DNA from: Nannochloropsis oceanica
Lineage: Eukaryota > Sar > Eustigmatophyceae > Eustigmatales > Monodopsidaceae
Direction: 5' to 3'
DNA length: 64,000 nucleotides
Assembly (NCBI GenBank): GCA_004519485.1
Contig: CP038123.1
Span: 521,401 to 585,400 of the forward strand
Of this stretch, positions 22,703-34,010 are shown piece by piece. A model generated the notes under the pieces. It searched no databases and had not been told where the DNA came from. It was given only the letters and a program-made list of their open reading frames with translations. Every line of letters begins with the position of its first letter. The first letter of the stretch is position 1. Position numbers and translations under genes: made by a program.

Positions 22703-25700
22703 TTAAATCTCCACTTTTTGGGGAGGGGGGGAAATGAGAATAAAAATCAAGAAAATAGTAACTGTTGAGCATGGGTGAAAAAAAAACACAGCCATTTCTC
22801 CTCCTTTCCGGCCCACCTCTTCCCTTTCTTCGTCCTTACCTGCTTCCTCCATATTTAGACTTTCTAAAACAGCCCAAAACACATCTGCAATATCCAGCCG
22901 CACCAGAGGCAACCCACCTACATCGTTCAGCAAATCGTAGGCCTCCAAAGACTTAAGCACGCGGGCACTGGGATTTGAGGGAGGGAAGGGAGGGTAAGAG
23001 TGAGGGTTATGCCTCCGTCATAGATATCTCTTCTTGAACGGCATTCGTTTAAATGTTTTCTTTTCCTCTAATTCTTCTATTCTCTTTCTCGTTTACCTGG
23101 CGGCGGCGATGAAAACCTTGACTTGCTGCTTGTGCATCTCGGCCACCATCTCGTCAACTACACTTAGGGCCGACAGGTCCATGTCACCTACGCCTGAGAC
23201 ATCGATGATCACTGCCTTTCAAAAAGGAAGGATGGATTAAATAGGTAAGTGGTGATTAGCTGTCAGCGTGGAAGAAAGAAAGATGAAACGATGCATGGAG
23301 GGGAGGGGGGAGGGAACATGGAAGGGAGGAGAGTGCATACCTTAATGGGGTCCCCGCTCTGGATAATGGACGCGTAAAACTCATCACGAAAGATAGATAT
23401 GTTGCTTAAGTGGGAAGGAGAGGAATTATAGGCGGATTATAATATCTTTTTATACTACCCCGCCCTCCCCTATTATTTCCTTACCCGAAGAAGAGGGTTG
23501 CCCGCAGGCGCAAGACCTTAACTGCAGGGTGCTGCCTTGCGGAGGGACACTTATCCAGAGGCCGAAAGTGTGTGCCCAGCTTCCTGTCGACAGTGTCTTC
23601 TGGAATCATGAGCTGTCCGATGGAATTAATGTCTAATGGGATGAGGAGAGAGGGGAAAACGGGGAGTGGTGATGGTTTTCAACTTTTGCATGTGAATATT
23701 AACGAAGAGAGAGAAAGGAAGAGAAGCAGGACATATAATGTATTAAAAGATACCTAATCGAGAAATTTGGAGAAGAAGGGTGACGACAGAGGCGATAATT
23801 CCGTACTCCAAGCCGGCCTCGACGTTGTAGAGGACAGTGACAAGGAAAGTGAAGATCATGATCAAAAAGTCCACCGGAGCCACCCACAGCGCCCTGAAAA
23901 GAAAGTGGAAATAGGGAGAGTGGGAGGAGAATGGAGATAAGAAAAAGATACGATGCGCATGATATGATAGCAACAAGAGAAAAGTATTCAGACTGTACAT
24001 GCAATAACTCAACTTAAGTTCTAGAAGTGCGGCGCGATGCAAACACAGCGAAGTAGAGTGACGAGTCTCCGACCTTTCCCAAAATACGCACTACGTCTGA
24101 GAAACACCCTGCCTCGCCGCCCGCTCTCCGTCCCTTTCTCTCTCACTTTTTAACGTACCTCCATATGTCGTGAAATTCAAAAAGGGATATGACCGCCTCG
24201 CAGATAATACTGCCCAACACAGCCGTAGGTACATACTTCAGGAGGGATGTGGCGGCGCACAATACCAACTAAGGGACATTTTGGAGAGGAAGGGTAGAAC
24301 GGATGGGCATACGGGTGAGATAAAGAGATGAAACTGAGAAACACAAAACGCGATCCCATCACTCATCATGCCCGCGTCGGCTTTGGCGGAAGATTCTTAT
24401 CAACAACAAAAAGTAAGTACGTCCTCCCTTCTCTCTCCCGATCCTTTCCTTTCCTTCTTACCGTGACAAAGAAAGACGTGACGATGTTCGCGAACGGGGT
24501 CTTAACCCCTACCTCGTGCGTAAGCGCCGTACGCGAGAAGGAACCACCTGGAGGGTAGCCCTGGAAGAAGGATGCGAAAAGACAGCCAAAGCCCAGGGCC
24601 CACAATTCTTGGGTCATGTCTAGGGAGTACTTATGCACTTTGGAGGAAGAAGAGGGATGATGAGAGTAAATGAGTGGCAGTGAGGAATGGCGGGAACCTA
24701 CTGGGAGAGAAAGAATATACATGCATGCATACTTACCAAGGGCGTACTTGCGGCCAACAGAAACGGATTCAAGATAGGTCAGGAAAGTGACTGTACGGGA
24801 AAAAATGAGAAGAGGTGAAGGAAAGGCAATCTGATGGACTCATGCTAGTGTAAGCGAGAGAATTAAAGAAGAGGGGAAAGGATGGCCGGCTTTACCTGGG
24901 ATAGCGGCTACCATGATCTTGCTGAAGGGGATGCCGACGCCGTAGAAGCTGTTGATGATGGCTGGGAACTGGAATGTGTTGAAGCCAGGCGGAATGTCGC
25001 CAATCACAGTGATGCTCTTGCCTTGGGAGTGGAGAGTAGAGTGAGGGAGGGAGGGAGGGAGATGAATAGATGGTTTGAGCTTCATAACAATAATCCAGGG
25101 GGTGGAAAAAGGAATGGTGCGAGCGAGGAAAAAAGAATTTGCCTTCCCTCACCGCTCTTGATCAGATATTGGGAGACGAGTGTGGCGATGACGATAACGA
25201 CCAGTGTGGCTGCCGAGAGCGTGACGGTGATTAGATTGGCCAGCCAGGCCTTGTTCTCTCGCAACCTGCGCACTTTCGATTTGGTAGCCTGAAGGATGAC
25301 GGAAGAGAAGAATAGAAACAGAAATAGGGATTCAGCAGTCAGCACGTGGAAAGGCACGTCAACGCAATCATTCACTACTCCTCCTCCTCCTTCCCCCCCT
25401 TTCGTTGGGCAGGCCTTGTCCCAGGGCAGTATTTAGACATTACTTTGCGAAGGGCCGTAAAGGTCCAGAGGGTGAAGAAGGCGGTCAGTCCGATGGTGAC
25501 TGAGTATTTGTTCGAGTCTGTGCCAATGTGCGAAAATAGGTACTACATAAAAAGGAGGAGGAGAATGGGAGGGAGGATGACACGTGAAAAATAAAACTAG
25601 CGTCGTCTCATCTTTTTTCTTTCCCTCCCACCCGCACCTTCAGTTCGTGAACCTGCACCGTATCCCGAGACAGCTTGATGCCCCAGATGTGCTTGCTCTG

Positions 25701-27194
25701 TGTGACGAAGATGTACACGCCGCTTGGAGGGAACGAGGGAGGAAGAAATGGAGGGAAGGAGTGTTACAACAGTCATAGAATCGTCGATAGGAAGAGGGAA
25801 ATGATATAAACGAATGAAAAGGGATGGAAAGGGCGAGGGAGAGTGCAAGGTGTACCTGCCGGTGACGAAGCCAGCCAAGACGGAGGGACTTATAAACTTG
25901 ATGAGTGAGCCCACGCGGAAGATGGCCATGACGCAAAGCATGAGGGCCACGGCGAGGGAAATAACGGCCGCGATCTCACATCGCACATGGGTGTGGTAGT
26001 GGGCTGGAACGTTTAGCATAGGGTCCTGCCAGTCGGAGAGGAAAAAATAGGGCGAAGAGGGACGATATAAGACATTCGTCTGAGCGCTTGCTCAATACAT
26101 ATCACTTCATTTCCCCCCTCTCTCCCTACCTCCATCTATCCTCCCCTCTCGCCCTTTTCCTCTCACCATGTCCTTGATGGCTAAGGGGATGCCTAGCTTT
26201 GTGTAAGTCTCGGACATGAAGAGGGACACCAGCACCACGGGTCCGATGGTCAACTGTCCAGAAGTGCCGAAGAGTGAGTAGACGTAGCTGGGAAATGCGG
26301 ATGAGAGGTAGAGAGGAGATGAGGATAAGGAAGTTAGCAAGCACAAAAGAGTGTGTATAATTTAAATGAGAATTAAATTAGCAAGAGAGGATGAGCGAAT
26401 GAGCAAGGGGGGCAGAGGGAAAGTGATGCTTTCACATATCGAAGAACGTACCCGGCTATGGTGGAGGCGTAGAGGCCGTAGATTGGCGGGAGTGAGGACA
26501 GGACAGCATATGCCATGCCTATGAAAAAGGAAGATGGAAAAAAATGAAAATATCGGAGAGTTGAGTACTCAATAATAAAAGAGCAGGACACAAGCTTCTC
26601 CACTCTGTCTGCCCTCCCTCGTCTTTTCTTCTTCACCTTGTGGCACTAGCATGACGCCCACGGTCAAGCCCGCCAGCACGTCGGAAGGAGCATGAAGTGG
26701 ATACGTTGACCACTTGAATCTGGCCCAGGGAAAATAAGGGAGTGATACAAGGCCCAGACAATCAGATGCAAATTTCTGTATAAGAAGGAAGGAGAGGGAA
26801 GAAGGAATGGTGAGCAGGCGAGTCGAGAGTGAGTGGAAAGACAGGACAAGATCTGCTGCACAGGAAACAGGACATACACAAACGCAGGTATCTATAGGAC
26901 ACACATCCGCTCTCTTACCCTTCCGTCACAACTAATTGTGCTCACATTTAGGGGGGGAAAGGTTATGCCCTTGCGACGGATATGGGGGGGAATGCAGCCC
27001 AGGTAGCATTCTCGCAGGTAAAGCTTGACATGCCCTTCTGGGCCGACGCTTTCCGCACCCTTTTCGAAATGTTTAGTCTCGTGAAAGGAAGAGGAGAAGG
27101 CAGTGGGGATGGAGGGCGGGATATTGACGATGGAGGCCTCGGGAAGCTCGATGCTGGCTGAGAGTGTGCGGCGTGGCGAGGAGGGGCATACCAT
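22703..27194 (-). CDS. SulP/SLC26-family anion (probably sulfate) transporter, copy 2
   Basis: About 749 residues in 17 exons (high to low): 27194-26946, 26775-26637, 26518-26452, 26287-26167, 26025-25856, 25722-25638, 25542-25444, 25288-25153, 25021-24896, 24790-24737, 24619-24462, 24268-24159, 23893-23754, 23632-23485, 23404-23341, 23215-23097, 22967-22703. It is collinear with copy 1: VGVMLVPQGMAYAVLSSLPP, FGTSGQLTIGPVVLVSLFMS, FISPSVLAGFVTG, PPGGSFSRTALTHEVGVKTP and a STAS domain (AVIIDVSGVGDMDLSALSV). The N-terminus differs from copy 1, and several introns are absent or moved. After the STAS domain the last exon reads on into a Lys/Glu then hydrophobic tail. A GTAAGG donor just after the GAGGAAGCAG coding bases suggests this tail may be intron read-through, so the 3' end is provisional. 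Confidence 0.87.
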
Positions 27195-28234
27195 GGTGAC
27201 TGAGTACAGTATTCTTAGAAAAGTAAATGCACTGTGAAACGGGGGAAGTATTTTGTGGGCTGAAGATGAGTGGGGCGACTGAAGTGCTGCGGGCGAGGGC
27301 CAAACTAGTCAGGGAACTGTGCAGGGGAAAGGGGGGGGGGGGGGAGAAGCAACAGGTAGGAGGGATCAGGCACATTTGCCAAGTACCACAGACTTAGGTG
27401 TTGGTACACATTGATAATTCATCTGAAGCGCGAAACATTTACAAACATTTGCACATCCAAAGCCCGGGTTGCTTCTACCCCCACGTAGCGTATAGACGAC
27501 AAAATTGCCTCTGAGTGGAATAAGAGAGCAGCATTAACATCTCAATGCCTGTGAAGCTCCGCCTCTGTAAGCGTCTGGAGCTATGGCTGAAGGTAGTCCG
27601 CTGCACTACCCAATAAGAGATAAAACGTCGCAGGGCAATAAACATGGAGTATGCATTCTTGGCGATTGGCCGCCGGGAACGTTCCCGAAGCGTTCTTCCA
27701 CCCGGGTACGTTGTTGTGAAAAAGAATGCATAAATCGCTACACGAAGGGGTTGGGATGAAGGACACGAAAGACGTTTAGCGTGCAGGACATTAAGCGTGG
27801 TATGAAAGTCTGTAAAACAGAAGGTAATCTGGCCGAGTATAATCATTGTTTGATGCTATGATAATTCAAAAAGAAAAGAAAAAAGAAGATGGCTCTTGCA
27901 ACATAGACAGGAGGTCATGAGAGGCCATGTCGGTTGAGTGGCATGGTAGAGTAACCAAAAATGACAGTAGAGGAGATAGGTAAATACTGCTGTACAATTT
28001 GAGGAGATAGGTAAATACTGCTGTACAATTTGTTTTACTTGCTGTAAATGCTGACATATAATCGAGATTTGGTCATAATCCGAGTCCAGCTGGCACCAGA
28101 GTGTGCTCTCCCCTCTCACCCCTCCTCCCTCTAAAACGACGGCGGTAAGATGTTTCAGCCCACTAGGCCTCTCGCAGACCAAGCTTTTTCCTCCTATTCT
28201 TTCCTCTCCGTCTTAATTCTCCTTGCATCTCATT
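27195..28234. other. Intergenic with a short tandem duplication
   Basis: About 1 kb between the start of SulP copy 2 and the 3' end of the HAD gene. It contains a poly-G run near 27328-27342 and the 31-bp duplication listed separately. A 123-codon open frame on the minus strand (27475-27846) resembles nothing known to me and was not called. Confidence 0.45.
27971..28032. repeat. 31-bp perfect tandem duplication (2 copies)
   Basis: Two identical adjacent 31-bp units, 27971-28001 and 28002-28032, each beginning AGGAGATAGGTAAATACTGC. The exact identity suggests a recent slippage or duplication event. Confidence 0.9.
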
Positions 28235-29938
28235 TCAGTGAATACGACCCAGCGACACCAGTACCCGTTCCAGCGCCTCTTCCGAGCCTAAAATGCCCGG
28301 CCTGCTGACCGTCTCCACCCGCTTGTCTTCCTTCACATAGGCTTGAACAGAGGGATGAGTGATGGACACAGCGATCCGCCTCCCGGCCTGAAGAAGAGTT
28401 GCCATGCCTAGGTCGTTGTCGTCGTCGAAAAGGGCCACGCACTGGTCCGGGTGGAGGAAGAGGCGGGGCAGGAGGCGGGCGACAGCGGCGGCCTTGCCGG
28501 AGGTGGAGGGGTAGATGTCCGCCTTGCCCAGGTTGAACGATGAGGACAGGCTCAGGGCAGGAAGGCTGTGGGTAGGAAGGGAGGAAGGGTGGAATGAGGT
28601 GGGTGGAGGGTGCGGGCAGAAGAGAAGGACGGGAAGAGGGGGAGGTCGACATGTCCTTTTTGTTACTGATGAAAAAGAGAAACAAGAAGTCTTCCATTTT
28701 CCCTGTACCCCTTCATTTTTAATCCCTTGCGCTGACCAAAGCTGTTCTGCATGGATACAATGGAAAAGGGAAAAGGAAGGAAAAAACAACCCTCCCTCCC
28801 TCCCTCCCTACCTCCTCTCTCCCCACACGCACCGTGCCTTGAGCGCTTCCCACTCCTCCTTCGGCTTACCCCGCGTGTCCACCCTGAAGTTGGTGTAGTA
28901 ATCTCGGCCGTCCACGCGCCATCCAGCCTCCTCCATCTCCTTATACAGCGCCCACAGCGTTTCCAGTGGCCCGACGGCTTCCTGCCACTCCACGTCCCAT
29001 GCCGGATTCTCCTCCTCTTGGCGGATGGTAGCGAAGTCCATGACAGCGTGCGGGTCATGGATGAGTCTTCCACCTCCCTCAATGCACTCGTAGTCGACCA
29101 CTGGCAGACCCGTGCGGCGCCGCATGAGGTAGGTACTGCTGCGGGCCCCTGTGATAAGGACGACAAGGCAGCCCTCCCCACGGATGGCCTGCACGAGGCG
29201 AAGGGTGCGCAAGGAGATATAGCCCGGACCGGAGGAGAGGGACGGGAGTTCGATGCAGGCACGGGAGGTCCCGTCAGGCTTGTAGCGCAGGGTGACGTAG
29301 CGGGGCAGGGAGTGGGAGGGGTCTGGCTTGTGGACGAACGGGGGGGTAAGAGGATGGCTGGGACAAGAGACAGAGGAGGAGGACGACGATGAAGAGGGTT
29401 TGTCGACTGGCGCAGCGTCACAAGAGGAGATCGCGGTCTTAGAGGATGAGAAAGGAGAAGAGAAAAGGGGGGCCGGCGTCTCCCCGGCCTTCTCTGTGGA
29501 GATGGCAGCAGATGCCTCATCGACTCGGGCATCACCATCACGCATCCCCTCCCTCCCCTCTACCGCAGCACTTGTGGCGTTAAAAGGCAAAATCTCATAG
29601 CCATGATTGAGAAGATCACCCCCAAAGTGCAGGAGTGTACCGTCCAAGTCGCTAAAGACGCAACGTGGAGCAGGAGGTGGAGACCCAGGGGGGGAAGTGA
29701 AGGAGGAATGCTGCTGCTGCGGCTGGTTTGACCGCGGCTGGTGTGTCTCCACACGACGAAGCCGATGCGCCATGCCTTTTGCGAGGTGTTCTAGCTCGCC
29801 AATGCGGTATTGGGTGGGTGAGAGAGGGCTGGCAGGGCTCGTGGTGCACGTGATGGTCGTCGTCAGTAGGCTGAGGAGGAGGCGGATAATGGTGAGAAAG
29901 GAGTATGGTGGTCGCCCTGTGCCCAAGGACACGAGCAT
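28235..29938 (-). CDS. HAD-superfamily phosphatase (Cof/sucrose-phosphatase-like), membrane-anchored
   Basis: Two exons, 29938-28833 and 28565-28235, give about 478 residues. All four HAD motifs are visible: motif I CVFSDLDGTLL (nucleophile Asp and acid Asp), motif II VVLITGARSS (Thr), motif III Lys in YPSTSGKAAAVARLL, and motif IV VALFDDDNDLGMA (metal-binding acids). The large cap between motifs II and III, with GLPVVDYECIEGGGRLI, is like the type-IIB caps of Cof and sucrose-phosphate phosphatases, so a small phospho-sugar substrate is plausible but not shown. A Ser-rich, probably disordered insertion of about 70 residues lies between motifs I and II. The N-terminus has a hydrophobic stretch (FLTIIRLLLSLL) that may be a signal peptide or anchor. 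With only one intron it is much less split than its neighbours. Confidence 0.85.
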
Positions 29939-30260
29939 GCAATAGGATACTGTGCATGGTTTCGGAGAGAGGACGTGAGTGGATAAGAAGGATTATTGGC
30001 GGGCTCGGTTGATGGGGGGAAGGCAAGCAAGCAAGCAAAAGAGGAGGCACATAACAGAAGGCTCTCATGAAAGCACCCGGAGCTGACCAATCGTCGGCAC
30101 TCATCGCCTAAATTCATTCTCAGAAATCGCGATGTCTCCAGCATCACTCGCAGAGAGCTTTATAAGTCAACACGATACATAGTCTAAAAACTCGATGAGA
30201 CACAAAAAAAAACAGATGCTCAGCTCTTAATTCTTTTGAGTTGCGTTCCTACATCCCTCT
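29939..30260. other. Intergenic upstream of the HAD gene
   Basis: Likely promoter side of the leftward HAD gene. Nothing else was recognised before the dispersed repeat at 30261. Confidence 0.4.
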
Positions 30261-30432
30261 AGAACTATCGCATGCAACCTGACGTCTTCGAGGACTTGCA
30301 TATGAGGGGGAGCCTTCCAACAATAAATTGTTGTCATCCCTTATTTCCTTGTCCGATTTTTTCTAGCGACTTTAACAGGTTTTTTGACCTGGCAAAGTCC
30401 CCGGACGGCCCACACAGGGCCAGGAGGAGAAG
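30261..30432 (+). repeat. Dispersed ~170-bp repeat, copy A (subtelomeric)
   Basis: Matches 51973-52140 in the same orientation. The first ~26 bases (AGAACTATCGCATGCAACCT onward) and the last 42 bases (GGCAAAGTCCCCGGACGGCC onward) are identical; the middle has drifted with small indels. The 3' block contains a perfect hairpin, GGCCC-ACACA-GGGCC. This copy ends about 105 bp before the telomere array. The reading frames are not conserved between copies, so it is probably a non-coding repeat or RNA. Confidence 0.8.
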
Positions 30433-30536
30433 GGGGAGGAGGATAAAAGAGGAGGTCAGCGAGAAGGCAACACATAGAGAAATATGTAAAAGCAGCAAAA
30501 GAATGTGACACTTGTCCCGAGGGTGGGAAATTGCAA

Positions 30537-30794
30537 GGTTAGGGTTAGGGTTAGGGTTAGGGTTAGGGTTAGGGTTAGGGTTAGGGTTAGGGTTAGGGTT
30601 AGGGTTAGGGTTAGGGTTAGGGTTAGGGTTAGGGTTAGGGTTAGGGTTAGGGTTAGGGTTAGGGTTAGGGTTAGGGTTAGGGTTAGGGTTAGGGTTAGGG
30701 TTAGGGTTAGGGTTAGGGTTAGGGTTAGGGTTAGGGTTAGGGTTAGGGTTAGGGTTAGGGTTAGGGTTAGGGTTAGGGTTAGGGTTAGGGTTAG
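30537..30794 (+). repeat. Telomere array (TTAGGG)n, about 43 units
   Basis: Uninterrupted perfect TTAGGG units over about 258 bp, ending at an assembly gap. The G-rich strand runs 5' to 3' rightward, which is the polarity of a right-hand chromosome end. Long open frames over this array encode only two-residue repeats and are not genes. Confidence 0.97.
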
Positions 30795-30894
30795 NNNNNN
30801 NNNNNNNNNNNNNNNNNNNNNNNNNNNNNNNNNNNNNNNNNNNNNNNNNNNNNNNNNNNNNNNNNNNNNNNNNNNNNNNNNNNNNNNNNNNNNN
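30795..30894. other. Assembly gap of exactly 100 Ns
   Basis: Exactly one hundred N characters, the usual placeholder for a scaffold join of unknown size. It sits between a telomere array and the middle of another gene. Confidence 0.98.
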
Positions 30895-30951
30895 GGGAGG
30901 GAATGAGGGGGGGAAGGCACACTTACTTATATTTTTGTCTTCATCTTCCAG

Positions 30952-33576
30952 GTGCATCACATAGAGGTCAAGACCCGTGTGCCGGTGGAGGCGCGCTATC
31001 CTGCCTACGTTCGTCTCCTCTTCTACGCCCTGGGCTGCTTCTATAGGACAGTGGTGCGGAGGGAGGGAGGGAGGGAGGGAGGGAGGGAAGGAGACAAATG
31101 GATGTCGACGTTTTCTCTCACGCTCTCTCACGAATGGACAGGGAGAGGAAGGGGAAGGAGGTGGTGACGGTGAAGGAGGAGGAGGAGGAGGAGGAGGGTA
31201 CGAGACATTGACGCCGAGGGAGAAAGCGGGCCTCTTCGCCCTTCACGCGTACTGTGAGGTGAGGAGAGAGGGAGGGAGGGAGGGAGGGAGGGAGGGAGGG
31301 AGGGAGGGAGGGAGGGAGGGAGGGAGGGAGAGAGGAGGAACAGCTCGGTGTTCGGACCCGCCTGCCTTTAAGGGCACAGTGACGAACGAGAAAGCAACCT
31401 CAATCTGAATTTCTTCGAAAGGAGGCATGAGGAAGGAGGGAGGGAGGGAAGGGAGGGAGGGAAGGGAGGAAAGGGAGGGAGGGAGAGAGAGAGGGCGAAG
31501 AAAAATCTCATGGATTCTCCTGTTTGTGCCTGTTTTTTTCGACATGGTTCCCGAACATCACACTTACGACAACAACAGAGACTTTACCCCAACCAAGCCG
31601 CAGTGGGCCGGGAGGTGGCGGCGCATCACTCCCTCGACAGCTGCTCCTCCCTCCTGGAGGCAGTAGCCCGGGTGCTACGGGTAGGGAGGGAGGGAGGGAG
31701 GGAGGGAGGGAGGGAAGAAGGGAGGGGAGATGAAAGTAGAACCCGTCTCTGATTGCCTGTCCTCCCTCCCTCCCTCTTTCCCTCCCTCCCTCCCTCCCTC
31801 CCTCCCTGTTGTAGGCCCAGCCCCGCTTAGAGGAGCGGGCTCGACGGGCACCACGGCCGAAGAAGATGGATTTAGAGTACGACGAGGAGGGGGAGGAGGA
31901 GAGGAGGAAGAAGCAGCAGCAGCAGCTTCTGCGGAAGATGCGGGGGAAGGCGGGGGGGAGGAAGGGAGCTGAAGGGGCAGGAAGAGGAGGAGGAGGAGGA
32001 GTGGTATCTTCATCCGAAGCTGAATGGAAGCAGACGGACGGGCAACCGTAAGTTACGCGGAATGGCCCACACGGGAGGCCTCCCTCCCTCCCTCCCTCCC
32101 CTCCCTCCAACCCTCGCAGCTCTGAAGACTCTCGCCCGTCTTTTTACTCATCCCTTTCTCCCTCCCTCCCTCCCTTTTCCCCCTCCTCCCCAGATCTGAG
32201 GAGGAGGAGGAGGAGGAGGAGGAGGAGGAGGAGGAGGAGGAGGAGGAGGAGGAGGAGATTCACTATACGTCCAAGGGCCGTCGGCGGAAGCGCACCGCCC
32301 ACCTGTCAGGCTACGAGGTAGGTGCCCTCCCTCCCTCCCTCCCGCCCCTCACCCCTTCTTAATGCCGTCTCTCTCCTTCACAATACTTCCCTCCCTCCCT
32401 CCCTCCCTCCCTCCCTCCCCGACCCACACGTTTTCCTCCCTCCCTCCCTCCCTCCCTCCCTCCCTCCCTCCCTTCCCTCCCTCCTTCCTTCCTTCCTCAG
32501 GTCTACGACGCCGAGGCCGTCTCCTCCTCGGAGGATGACGAGGGAAATGCCCTGGACGAGCTGTATGACAGCCAGGAGGAGGAGGAGGAGGAGGAGGTAA
32601 GGAGGGAGAGATGGAGAGGAGGGTGGAGGAAGAGCTCAAGACTGCAAGGAAAGACGAAGAGAAGGAGGGAGGGAGGGAGGGAAAGAGGGAGGAAGGGAGG
32701 GAGGAGAGGGAGGGCGGCCGAAGCAAAAGGATTTGGATATCCATTTTGCATCTGGATTCGGATCTAATTATTTTTTGATTGATTTTATTTGTTTGTCTTT
32801 CCCCCGTCATTAGCAGCTATCCCCTCCTTCTGTTAACCTTAACACACCCCTCCCTCCCTCCCTCCCTCCCTCCCTCCCTCCCTCCCTATCCTCCCTCCCT
32901 CCCTATCCTCCTAATGTCCTCTAAGGTGGAAGACGCACGATTCCGGAAGCTCAAGGCAACCAAGCAGGATCCCGGGGACGGGAAGGACGAGGACATGGAG
33001 GGGCCAGGAGGAGGGAGGGGAAGAGAGGGGGCATCAACGAGGAAGCCGGGGAGGAAGGTGATGGGTGCTGGCGGGAGGAGCAGTGGCAGCAGCGGCAGCG
33101 GGAGGTGTAAGGGTGGGAAAGGAGTGATGGAGATATTGCGACGACAAAGCAAGTGATTCTTTTCCACTGTCTCCCTCCCTCCCTCTCTCCCCCCCTCCCT
33201 CCCCCGAACCCCTGCGCCCACTTATCAATCAACCTCCTACTCACCCCTCCCTCCCTCCCTCCCTCTTTCCTTGACTCCAACAGTGACTGGTGAGCTGCCT
33301 CCTTCCCACCCCTCCTTTCGCAACAAGACATTTGCCCTCAGCACGCTGCCAGTAGAGAAGATTCTGGGTGAGGGAGCAGGAGGAGCAGAGGGAGAGGGGG
33401 GAGGAAGAGCAGCCAATGCGGAAGGAAGAGGCGGCAGCTGTGGTGTTGATGGGGGAGGGAGGGGGGGAGGGTTGGTAGGCGGGAGGGGGGGGGGAGGGAG
33501 GGCGCCCGCGTCGAAACAGGAGAAGGACAAGAAGACAATCGCGCGTATAAAGAAGCTCATCAAGTACAAACGTTGA
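30952..33576 (+). CDS. Acidic Glu/Lys-rich protein of unknown function (5' end lost in gap)
   Basis: Exons: 30952-31050, 31142-31258, 31579-31680, 31815-32047, 32194-32317, 32501-32596, 32926-33112, 33284-33576. The last junction is the least sure; without it the frame stops at 33156. I do not recognise the family. The first visible part is folded-looking (VEARYPAYVRLLFYALGCFY, then LTPREKAGLFALHAYCE, then LYPNQAAVGREVAAHHSLDS). The rest is charged: a basic/Gln segment near 31860-31960, a tract of about 20 Glu at 32200-32255, a basic patch SKGRRRKRTAHLSGYE, further acidic runs, and a Lys-rich C-terminus (KKTIARIKKLIKYKR). This mix is common in nuclear or nucleolar proteins, so such a location is an inference. 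The gene starts inside an intron at the edge of the gap, so the N-terminus is missing. Confidence 0.6.
31265..31330. repeat. (GGGA)n intron tract
   Basis: About 16 near-perfect GGGA units immediately downstream of a 5' splice site on the sense strand. This is a clear example of the purine-rich intron start described in the findings; it has strong G-quadruplex potential. Confidence 0.9.
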
Positions 33577-34010
33577 AGGAGGAGAATAAAGAAGGATGAG
33601 AGAACCATGTCCTGCAGAGGGCCGGCGCTGACGGCGGTTAAATGCACATATAATACGAGGAAGAACGGCAAAAAATATCCGTGTTGGTTGATAAGTCTCT
33701 TTTGTTGTGTTCTTTATCGATGGTTGGTGGTGTGAAGTATTGCTGCTGATACTCTCCGAGATCCAGCATTCCCTCAGGCGAAGAGCGGTCGGATTCTCAG
33801 CTCCAAGCTCCTCGTCGTGTGCGTGCTTCGGCGTGTATCCCTCGCTCTCCTTCCCTCCTCTATTCATCTCTATCCCCTCCCTCCCGCTACACACTCTCCT
33901 CCTCGCCTCCCTCCAAGGGCTCTTCCCTACTCTTCCTCCCCTCTTTCCTTGCTTCCTTCTCTACCAGGGCCGCTGCTTGATCCACGATCGGTGCGCCCTG
34001 CGACATATCA
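33577..34010. other. Spacer between convergent genes
   Basis: 3' flanks of two convergent genes. Pyrimidine-rich around 33840-33960; no gene recognised. Confidence 0.45.

Noticed and set aside
27475-27846. 123-codon open frame on the minus strand
   Set aside because: No family resemblance, no splice context, and composition not unlike the surrounding spacer.
29652-30147. Open frames upstream of the HAD gene as extra 5' exons
   Set aside because: They are in other frames, lack splice borders joining in phase, and the ATG at 29938 already gives a sensible leader.
30505-31131. Open frames encoding VRVRVR, LGLGLG, NPNPNP and LTLTLT
   Set aside because: Translations of the TTAGGG array and the N gap, not genes.
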